Shown here one piece after another: positions 36,097-43,354 of a stretch of DNA of 64,000 nucleotides. The notes below the pieces were generated by a model, which saw only the letters and a list, made by a program, of their open reading frames with translations, was not told the origin of the DNA and made no database searches. Numbering within the stretch: the stretch's first letter is position 1; every line of letters starts with the position of its first letter. Position numbers and translations under genes: made by a program. The DNA comes from JAUNSR01 sp036655355 (GTDB lineage: Bacteria; Bacteroidota; Bacteroidia; Bacteroidales; JAUNSR01), in assembly GCA_036655355.1 (NCBI GenBank), contig JAVVQG010000001.1, positions 1 through 64,000 on the forward strand, written 5' to 3'.

Positions 36097-37524
36097 TCAC
36101 ATTCCCCCCTCTTCTTGCTCAAACAATGAGGGATCTACACGAAACAATGTGGATTTATAGAAAAACAGCACGATCAATGCCAAAACCACCATGATAAAAC
36201 CATTGATGATAAATGGCATATTTATAGGATTACCCGTGAATATCAATTGAAAGAGCGTCATGATGAACGGGCTTACCGTAATTGCAACGTAGTTTCCGCA
36301 AAATATAAACGACAGGTATTGCGTTGCCTTATTTTTCTCTGCTGACAGATATGTGGCTTTGTCATAGATGATAGGTTGAATTATTCCGTATCCTGCCCCC
36401 ACAAGGAAAGCACCTGTTATATAAAGGAATAACGAATGGAAGATACCGAGCATGAACAAGCCTAGTGCTATGCAAAGAACAGCCACTAATATGGTTTTCC
36501 CTTTCAAAATATGAATGATGAATGGAAGAAAAAATCCGGGTAATGTGATTGAGAGGAAAAAGAAAGAGTTCACAAGTCCGTTATCCGTACTGGTCAGACT
36601 ATAATCCTGCATCGCAAATGGCAGGTAATAACTAATGGCTATAACAGCATAGGTTATAATGAAGTAAAGTGCGATAATACCGGCCAGTAATTTATTGGGA
36701 TTTTTGGGATACAACGGCTGAAATTCAGGTTTACCCGGAACAGTTGCTTTGTTCGGAGCACTCTCTTTTCTCAACGGTTTTGCATTGCTCAGCAGTTTTT
36801 CATTACTCAACGGTTTTGCATTGCTCAACGGTTTTGCATTGCTCTCTTTTTCTGCCTCGTTCAAGGTTACTTCTTTTTGCAATCGCTCACCTTCACCGGA
36901 CTTAGCTATCCCACCCGTTTCAACCTCTTTCAAAGAGGCGTGTTTTTGAATAAAGTGTTCGCCTATGAAGGGGGAAAGTAAAAGCGGAATCACCGGTACG
37001 AGGTAGACGATAAAGGGTAAATGCCATCCTTTATTTCCCAACCAACCGACCAGCATGGTTGCAAAAATCAGTGTGAAATTTGCAATTCCCGATTTTATTC
37101 CCAGTTGCTTCATCCGATATTTTCCTACAAAATAATCTGCAATAAATCCAGCTGCTAGGGGAATAACCAACCCCGCACCTACTCCCAAGAGACAACTGAT
37201 CACAATCAGACCGATCATCGAAGTGGCAAAGAAATAAAGCACCGCACTCAGCGTATAAATCGCCAAACCAATTTGAAGAAGTAAAACCTTATTGACGGAA
37301 AGCGATAGTTTCCCGGTGACCAAAAGAAAGGGAATAATAAAAAGATTGGGAAGTACCGTAAGCAACTGTATCTCCAAATGAGACGTATGTGGAAAAACCC
37401 GGTCCAAATCTCCCAATAGCGGTGAAATAGCTAATCCGGGCAAATTCACGACCAAAGAAATTGTCAGAATTGCGATTAATGAAATGAGAGGAAAAGCCCC
37501 CCTCCCCGTTTGAACAGATCTCAT
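36097..37524 (-). CDS. MFS transporter with repeat-containing central loop
   Basis: A 475-aa major facilitator with 12 predicted helices. The central cytoplasmic loop between helices 6 and 7 is unusually long (about 70 residues) and holds four 6-residue repeats of the type NAKPLS, encoded by an 18-bp tandem repeat at 36770-36841. The ATG at 37524 is chosen; the longer frame at 37557 would need a TTG. YFVGKYRMKQLGIKSGIANF between helices 4 and 5 resembles the helix 2-3 motif of drug:H+ antiporters. The substrate is unknown. It probably shares a transcript with ybaK, about 106 nt downstream. Confidence 0.85.
   Translation of the reverse strand: MRSVQTGRGAFPLISLIAILTISLVVNLPGLAISPLLGDLDRVFPHTSHLEIQLLTVLPNLFIIPFLLVTGKLSLSVNKVLLLQIGLAIYTLSAVLYFFATSMIGLIVISCLLGVGAGLVIPLAAGFIADYFVGKYRMKQLGIKSGIANFTLIFATMLVGWLGNKGWHLPFIVYLVPVIPLLLSPFIGEHFIQKHASLKEVETGGIAKSGEGERLQKEVTLNEAEKESNAKPLSNAKPLSNEKLLSNAKPLRKESAPNKATVPGKPEFQPLYPKNPNKLLAGIIALYFIITYAVIAISYYLPFAMQDYSLTSTDNGLVNSFFFLSITLPGFFLPFIIHILKGKTILVAVLCIALGLFMLGIFHSLFLYITGAFLVGAGYGIIQPIIYDKATYLSAEKNKATQYLSFIFCGNYVAITVSPFIMTLFQLIFTGNPINMPFIINGFIMVVLALIVLFFYKSTLFRVDPSLFEQEEGGM
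36770..36841 (-). repeat. 18-bp in-frame tandem repeat, four units
   Basis: Units at 36770, 36788, 36806 and 36824. Three are identical (CTCAACGGTTTTGCATTG on the plus strand) and one has several changes. Each encodes six residues (NAKPLS, or NEKLLS in the variant unit) in the loop of the MFS transporter. The identity of three units suggests recent slippage, so copy number may vary between strains. Confidence 0.9.
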
Positions 37525-37661
37525 TTTATATTTATTTTTATATTGTAAAAAGCGCAACTTTCCTTTTGTGATAACACTTCAACAAAAGAAAGTGTTTAAT
37601 ATTTATGGTTTCATTTAGACTTACCCTATTTTTGTATCCGTTAATATTACCCGTCGTCTTC

Positions 37662-38504
37662 ATGCTCCAGAAAATACAAATACTCATAGATAACAGACTA
37701 AGCGCTGCCTCCCCCGCGCTTTTAAAAGAACACGGACTTTCAATCTATTTTGAGGTGAATCAGAAAGGATATCTCTTTGATGCAGGTGCATCAGGTAAAT
37801 TCGCTAGGAATGCGCTTGAACTAGGTGTCGATTTAAATAACACCGAAATACTTTTCTTGTCGCACGGACATAACGACCATACGGGAGGTTTACGACGCTT
37901 TCTTGAACTCAACACAACGGCCTCGGTCGTGGTCTCGAAAGAGGTACCGGAAAGCAAATGCTATACATGCAGAAAAGAGGAAAAGAGAGCGATCGGGGTA
38001 GATTGCCGATTATTCCGAAACGAAGATCCCCGCTTTATTTACCTTTCCGAAAGTGTGATGATTACTCCCGAAATCGGAGTAGTCTTTAATAAATATAAAA
38101 CACATCCCGTACCGCTTTCAAATAATACACTCAGCTATGAAAAAGAGGGAAAAGAACAACCTGATACGTTTAGGCATGAATTGGCGCTCGCATTGAAAAC
38201 AAATCGCGGTCTGGTCATTCTCTCGGCGTGTTCACATAACGGGGTTCTAAACATCATCGAGTCTTGTTGTGAATTTATGAATACAAAAAAGGTTGATATG
38301 TTTGTAGGTGGCACCCATTTGGTGGAAGGCGATTTTGAAACAGAACTACAGGTGCGCGATTTCGCCATTCAATTGGATCGATTGTATCCCGATATGGAAT
38401 TATTTACCGGACATTGTACTTCAGACGCCGCCTTTAATCAGCTAAGATCAATACTCGGGAAGCGCGCAGTTCAATTTTTCTCCGGTTTTACATTGACATT
38501 CTGA
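37662..38504 (+). CDS. Metallo-beta-lactamase-fold hydrolase
   Basis: A 280-aa protein of the MBL fold, related to the archaeal/bacterial group annotated as dihydropterin RFA-P-synthase-like hydrolases. The metal site SHGHNDHTGG is intact (HxHxDH), and the later SACSHNGVLNI and FTGHCTS supply further His ligands. A four-residue CYTC motif occurs in the insert. I chose the ATG at 37662 because MLQKIQILIDN fits the usual family start (strand 1). An earlier in-frame ATG at 37605 would add a 19-residue hydrophobic leader that could be a signal anchor, so a membrane-bound form is possible. The reaction is unknown. Confidence 0.75.
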   Translation: MLQKIQILIDNRLSAASPALLKEHGLSIYFEVNQKGYLFDAGASGKFARNALELGVDLNNTEILFLSHGHNDHTGGLRRFLELNTTASVVVSKEVPESKCYTCRKEEKRAIGVDCRLFRNEDPRFIYLSESVMITPEIGVVFNKYKTHPVPLSNNTLSYEKEGKEQPDTFRHELALALKTNRGLVILSACSHNGVLNIIESCCEFMNTKKVDMFVGGTHLVEGDFETELQVRDFAIQLDRLYPDMELFTGHCTSDAAFNQLRSILGKRAVQFFSGFTLTF

Positions 38505-38845
38505 ATAGTCAAAACGACTTCCATGCCATTATTTATTATGCCATTGAGTGGGATCTCTTAGCAATGAGGAGGTTTCAACTCCAGATAGATGATCCAAAAA
38601 CGACACAAAATAACCTTTAACAAAAATTTAGTCAACTCAACTCAATCACTCCCTCCTGTCTTCCTTAACTTAATACAAGTCAAAAATATTGATAGTCTTA
38701 TGTTTATAGATTAGTTACGCACAATGCAATCGAAAGGGACGTAAAAAGGGCTCGGATGCCCTTTAGGGAGGGGTGTTACGCTCTCTTTTTATTCCTTATA
38801 TTTGATCTTCCGTAACCTTGACTAACTAATTTTTAATTATCACCG
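38505..38845. other. Intergenic region upstream of the Zorya-like operon
   Basis: 340 nt. It holds a -7 box (38797-38804) and a small hairpin (AAAGGGC/GCCCTTT, 38745-38764) without a T run. No tRNA, attachment-like direct repeat or short frame that I would defend. Nothing marks an integration boundary. Confidence 0.4.
38797..38804 (+). promoter_or_regulatory. -7 box TATATTTG of the Zorya-like operon
   Basis: TAnnTTTG match, 41 nt before the zorA-like ATG. No -33 TTTG at the usual spacing. Confidence 0.5.
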
Positions 38846-40492
38846 ATGACTTCATTCTTCAGCAAGCTACTCCCTGTGGAGTCGCTATTCATCATGAGCA
38901 GTGATTCAATTACGGCCTATGGCATTCTGATCATTTTGCTTATTTTCTTTGCGTTCTTTTTTAGTCTGACACGACGCATTGGTGCTCTTACCTCTTCAAT
39001 CCGTAAGATGTGCACCCATTTTTCCGAAAAGGGAATCGCCTCTGATGTCAATCTCGGACAACAATGGAAAGAGTATAAATCCACCTTTACCGAAGCTCTT
39101 GGTTCTGTGAAAACAGACGAATACGCATCCGATTATTTCAACCCGAAAAGTCTTCTGTTTGATGGCACGAATATCAGTCTTGTAAGTGCTGGTCCAAATA
39201 TCCTTACCGGTTTAGGTGTATTGGGAACTTTTACCGGACTAACCATGGGTATCAGTGATTTCGATACGGATACAGCCGATACCATCAAAGCTAGTATCCA
39301 GATGCTACTTTCAGGAATGGGTTCTGCATTTGCCACTTCAATCTGGGGGATGCTTCTTTCTCTATTGCTGACTTATGTTGAAAAATCACGTATCAACAAA
39401 CTATCTCTTTCTGTCCATGCCCTAAACACAATGCTTGACAAACGCTATAAGCTCAGTCGCAGCGAGGAGCGCTTGCTGGCTTTACAGGAGCAACAGGAGA
39501 TGTTTGCACGTTATTTCAGCTTTGAAGACAGTCATGGTAACCAGTTGACGATGGGACAGCTTCTTTCGGGAATCCATGACGAAACCCGTCAATTAAACGA
39601 TACACTAGATGATATCCGATCGGGGGAAGCGCAGAAACCAATTCTTGCTGCACTTGAAGAACTTAGAAAAGAGATCGGTCAGGTTGCCAAAGACCTGAAT
39701 GATCCGGCCACGGAGATGACCCAACGTATCGTTGAAGAGCTTAAAGATGCGTTAGGTGTCATGATGGAAGATTTCCGCCAGACCATGTCAAGTTCTGCCT
39801 TGTCAGAATTAGACGAGTTGGCTAAGATTCTGAATGTAGCCGGTAAAAACATGGCTGATCTCCCTTCGAGAATGGAATCGTTATCTGCAAATCTGGACAT
39901 TACGTTCGGCAACTTGCGAGAATTACTTTCGGAACTTTCGAATAGCACGTTGGGACAACAGGCTGAGACGGTGAAATCAACAGAGATTCTTCTACGTAAC
40001 TTCGCCCAATCTATCCAACGCATGGAAGCGGTCAACCGCAAGGTGGAGTTGTCAATCGGTCAGATCGCCAACATCCAAGAGAATGTATCCACCACTTGCA
40101 ATGCAATGCGCGAATTCAGCACATCCATGCACCGCTCTTCGGATAACTTCCTGATTTCACAAGAAAGTTTTGGCAATATCTGTGAGAACTTCCTAAAAGA
40201 AAACTCACGCGTTGTGAGTGAGATAACCTCATTGGTTCACATCACCTCCGAAAATGCACGTGAGAACGAAGAGCGCTTCGAGACGATCCGTACCGGACTT
40301 CACGACATCTTCGCTCAAATTGAAGAGGGATTGGTTCAATATCAGGGAACTGTGGGAAGCAGTATCCGTTCCTATCTGAGTGAGTTTACGCAACACCTGA
40401 CCTCAGCGACCTCTTCGCTGGCTTCCGAATCTTCGAAACAAGCTGATTTGCTTGAAGAACTGAATGAAATGCTTAGTAAAGTGAAACGTTAA
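38846..40492 (+). CDS. ZorA-like MotA/TolQ/ExbB-family protein with long cytoplasmic tail
   Basis: 548 aa, first gene of a three-gene operon. One hydrophobic helix at residues 23-41 is followed by the MotA/ExbB-like pair: NILTGLGVLGTFTGLTMGI (about 118-136) and SGMGSAFATSIWGMLLSLLL (about 156-175). After that, about 370 residues are helical and coiled-coil-like, with heptad-rich stretches (LSELDELAKILNVAGKNM; SSLASESSKQADLLEELNEM). TolQ/ExbB/MotA themselves lack such a tail; it is the hallmark of ZorA, where it forms an intracellular shaft that passes a signal from the ion-driven motor. ZorB-like follows 9 nt later. It could also be another motor of unknown use, but the gene order argues for Zorya. 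Confidence 0.82.
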   Translation: MTSFFSKLLPVESLFIMSSDSITAYGILIILLIFFAFFFSLTRRIGALTSSIRKMCTHFSEKGIASDVNLGQQWKEYKSTFTEALGSVKTDEYASDYFNPKSLLFDGTNISLVSAGPNILTGLGVLGTFTGLTMGISDFDTDTADTIKASIQMLLSGMGSAFATSIWGMLLSLLLTYVEKSRINKLSLSVHALNTMLDKRYKLSRSEERLLALQEQQEMFARYFSFEDSHGNQLTMGQLLSGIHDETRQLNDTLDDIRSGEAQKPILAALEELRKEIGQVAKDLNDPATEMTQRIVEELKDALGVMMEDFRQTMSSSALSELDELAKILNVAGKNMADLPSRMESLSANLDITFGNLRELLSELSNSTLGQQAETVKSTEILLRNFAQSIQRMEAVNRKVELSIGQIANIQENVSTTCNAMREFSTSMHRSSDNFLISQESFGNICENFLKENSRVVSEITSLVHITSENARENEERFETIRTGLHDIFAQIEEGLVQYQGTVGSSIRSYLSEFTQHLTSATSSLASESSKQADLLEELNEMLSKVKR

Positions 40493-40501
40493 TTCCTTTC
40501 T

Positions 40502-41191
40502 ATGAAAAGAAAACAAGAATTTGAATCCGACGCGAGTGACAGCTCATTCGGACTCTCTATCGGAGACTTAATGGCATCGCTACTTCTCCTTTTCGTTTTA
40601 TTACTGGCAGCAACACTCTTGAACCTGCAGAATCAATACGACGATCAGCTTGAAGTAGCAGCACAATATACCGAAGTAAAAAGCAAGATCTATGATGAGC
40701 TTCACCTTACTTTCAAGGACAGCTTATCATCGTGGCAAGCCGAAATCGACTCAACCGAATTGGTGGTGCGATTTACTGAGCCCGGTATGTTATTTGATAA
40801 CAACCAAAGTAACCTCAAACCGGAATTTAAAAAGATCCTTGCCGATTTCTTCCCCCGCTACATTAATGTTCTTAATAAATCGGAATTCCGGGATAATATT
40901 GAAGAGATCCGTATCGAGGGACATACAGATAGTAATGGAGATTACTTTTACAACATGAAACTATCGCAAGACCGTACCCGAAGTACGCTGGAGTATTCAA
41001 TGCAACAATTATCGCCCGATATGGAACACAATTGGGTACAGAAAAGAATTACGGCAAACGGACTCTCCTCGAGTAAACCGATCCTATATAAAGACGGAAG
41101 TGAAAATAAACAAGCCTCACGACGCGTGGAATTCAGAATCCGAACGAATGCCGAAAGACAAATCGAGCGCATCCTGAAATTCGGCGAATAA
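40502..41191 (+). CDS. ZorB-like MotB/OmpA-family stator protein
   Basis: 229 aa. A short cytoplasmic N-terminus leads into one membrane helix (residues 19-42) that begins GLSIGDLMASLLLL; Asp22 is at the place of the proton/ion-binding Asp of MotB and ZorB. A linker and an OmpA-like peptidoglycan-binding domain follow (IEGHTDSNGDYFYNMKLSQDRT near 138-159, and SSRRVEFRI-type end QASRRVEFRIR). Together with the upstream protein it would form an A5B2 ion-driven motor anchored to the cell wall. Spacing of 9 nt to the gene before and 34 nt to the gene after indicates one transcript. Confidence 0.85.
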   Translation: MKRKQEFESDASDSSFGLSIGDLMASLLLLFVLLLAATLLNLQNQYDDQLEVAAQYTEVKSKIYDELHLTFKDSLSSWQAEIDSTELVVRFTEPGMLFDNNQSNLKPEFKKILADFFPRYINVLNKSEFRDNIEEIRIEGHTDSNGDYFYNMKLSQDRTRSTLEYSMQQLSPDMEHNWVQKRITANGLSSSKPILYKDGSENKQASRRVEFRIRTNAERQIERILKFGE

Positions 41192-41225
41192 AAGAAGACA
41201 AGCCATTTAACAGAAGTAACGTAGC

Positions 41226-42710
41226 ATGGATCCTAACAATGAGAAAAAGGATAAAAACCTGAATTTCAAAATTCCCGGTTTCAATTTCAGCTTCAGCGCA
41301 CTTCAGAATGCCGCATTTGAAGTGATCACGCATGAGATGAAAAGTGAATTGAATCATCGCGTCGAGAAACTATCAGATATTATCGACGAACAGACTGAAA
41401 GAGAGATGCAACCGGATCGCAACATCCGAATTGCTTTTCTGAAATTTAAAGCCGGATTTAGAAACGGAAACATAGACGAGGCATTAAGCGACCGAACATT
41501 GATGCGCCGACTCTCCTATTGTCCCGCATTCTTCTACGAGGGATATCCGCTTATCATTGAATGTGAAAAAGAGACGGAAGCATTATTGGAGCATCTTGAT
41601 AAGAATTGGAAAGACTCTTATATCATCGGACTATTCAGTTCCATGATTCAATCTTGGGAATGTGAAAACCGTGAAGCATTTCGCCTGTTACGTCGATTCG
41701 TAATCTCCAAAATCAAACAATACAACGGTAACCGGTATAGTATTTTACGCTTGCGTGAGAATCTTCAGTTTTACGACAAAGACAATGGTGCGGAATTGTT
41801 GGGAGATGAGCTTTTCAGAAAAGGGATCGGCCCATTCAATGCGCCTGAATTTCTACGACTGCCCCGTCGTTGGCTTGAATATGAATTCTTTTCAAAAACA
41901 ATATCCGTTTATTTTGACCGAAGTCAAGACGACCGTGACAACCGTTATCGTCAGATTTTCAGAATCCTCGAAATACATCCTTCCAAGGCCACAGCAAAGC
42001 GTATTCTGAGTAAGATGATTCTCGATCTGCATGACGATCCGGATCCTTTCCTTCAAGAAGAAGTGAAACGACTGGCCTTCTCACGCATCGGCGACCCCGC
42101 ATTCGAGGCTTTCTGGATGGCTCCTACCACGTTTTCGGAAGAAGAGATTATTGAAACGGAAGAAGCCAGAAACATACTCAATGGTTGGATCACGTCACAA
42201 TTCATATCCGTATTTTTCGAAGTGTGTATCAATGACGAGAGACGCAAGGATTTCTGGCTGAATTACAGTGACGACATCACCCATTTCAGGGTAATCGGAT
42301 CACACGGAATGTATCAGGAACTGCAACGGGAGACCCGCGTCTCACCATTTCTTGAAACGAGATTCCATGTGTTAAGCGGGCGTGGTTCAAAATCGGCTAT
42401 CATGATGAAGATGAACAAACATACGCTCATCGAATTTTCCGATACTGGATTTGCCTTCTATGCTTATCGACATGACAATCCGCATTGCCCCTCTTTCAAC
42501 GCCGTTTATACCGGTTTAGAGGAGTTACGTGATTCAACAATGCCGATTATCTCCATTTCGGAGGGTGAACTGATTGATCAGTTTACCGATGAAGGGCGAC
42601 TGAGACATGCGAATCAATGGGAAAAACCGTTTGAAAAATTCCTGGAGAAACACGTACTGACCAATCACCAGGGTAAAGAGAAAAAGAATTATTGGGAGAA
42701 GGAGGCCTAA
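41226..42710 (+). CDS. ZorC-like EH-signature protein
   Basis: 494 aa, soluble, mostly helical, third gene of the operon. I read the C-terminal part as an EH-signature domain, a family named for conserved Glu and His that is found in ZorC: RRKDFWLNYSDDITHFRVIG (about 339-358), then HTLIEFSDTGFAFYAY with Glu403, then RLRHANQWEKPF with His461. The N-terminal 330 residues are helical without a motif I know. In type I Zorya, ZorC acts with the helicase ZorD; here no ZorD follows, and luxS begins 66 nt after the stop. Domain assignment is from memory of the motif and needs a profile search; operon context supports it strongly. Confidence 0.68.
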   Translation: MDPNNEKKDKNLNFKIPGFNFSFSALQNAAFEVITHEMKSELNHRVEKLSDIIDEQTEREMQPDRNIRIAFLKFKAGFRNGNIDEALSDRTLMRRLSYCPAFFYEGYPLIIECEKETEALLEHLDKNWKDSYIIGLFSSMIQSWECENREAFRLLRRFVISKIKQYNGNRYSILRLRENLQFYDKDNGAELLGDELFRKGIGPFNAPEFLRLPRRWLEYEFFSKTISVYFDRSQDDRDNRYRQIFRILEIHPSKATAKRILSKMILDLHDDPDPFLQEEVKRLAFSRIGDPAFEAFWMAPTTFSEEEIIETEEARNILNGWITSQFISVFFEVCINDERRKDFWLNYSDDITHFRVIGSHGMYQELQRETRVSPFLETRFHVLSGRGSKSAIMMKMNKHTLIEFSDTGFAFYAYRHDNPHCPSFNAVYTGLEELRDSTMPIISISEGELIDQFTDEGRLRHANQWEKPFEKFLEKHVLTNHQGKEKKNYWEKEA

Positions 42711-42776
42711 TAGAAAGATTGCAAGATATACTCTTTTTATTTAAATTTACAACAGACATAAAATACAAAACAGAAT

Positions 42777-43244
42777 ATGGAAAAAGTTGAAAGCTTTGAA
42801 TTGGATCATCGTCTGGTAAAAGCACCTTATTTGAGAAAATGTTGTGTGCAATCAGGCGAAAAAGGTGATCAGGTTACCAAGTTTGACGTACGCTTCCTTC
42901 AGCCCAACCGGGAAGCTTTCGGAACAGCCGCCATGCACGGATTAGAGCACTTGCTCGCTCATGAACTTCGCGGGGATCTTCCGGGTGTAATAGACCTCTC
43001 TCCGATGGGATGCCGTACAGGTTTTTACTTAACATTGTGGGGTGACCGTGAACCTGCGGAAGTAAAAAAAGCGTTGGAGAGCGCCCTAACCAGAATATTG
43101 GATGCCACAGAAATCCCTGCCGCAAATGAAATCCAATGTGGTAATTACCGTGACTTATCTCTTTTCGGTGCGAAAGAGTATGCTAAAGATGTATTGAAAA
43201 CCGGTTTCTCACTTGATATATTCGGAGAACAGTTTATCGATTAA
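42777..43244 (+). CDS. luxS: S-ribosylhomocysteine lyase (LuxS)
   Basis: Cleaves S-ribosylhomocysteine to homocysteine and DPD, the precursor of autoinducer-2. 155 aa, the usual length. The metal-binding HGLEHLLAH motif (HxxEH, about residues 53-61) and the later GNYRDLSLF region with CGNY (third metal ligand Cys) are intact; MGCRTGFYL carries the catalytic Cys. It follows the Zorya-like operon by 66 nt with an AT-rich stretch (TAAATTTA) that may be its own promoter, and ends in a strong terminator. Confidence 0.96.
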   Translation: MEKVESFELDHRLVKAPYLRKCCVQSGEKGDQVTKFDVRFLQPNREAFGTAAMHGLEHLLAHELRGDLPGVIDLSPMGCRTGFYLTLWGDREPAEVKKALESALTRILDATEIPAANEIQCGNYRDLSLFGAKEYAKDVLKTGFSLDIFGEQFID

Positions 43245-43265
43245 AAGAATCCTACGGAAACAACA

Positions 43266-43303
43266 AAAGCCCCGCTATCGACTTGGTTGATAGCGGGGCT
43301 TTA
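43266..43303. terminator. Terminator of luxS
   Basis: A 15-bp stem (AAAAGCCCCGCTATC arm) with a T-rich tail, 21 nt after the luxS stop. Symmetric, so it may also serve the convergent TPR gene. Confidence 0.88.
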
Positions 43304-43354
43304 TATTTTTAACGAGACGTTCACGCTGATCGGGCGAACGTTTCATCTATTTGA

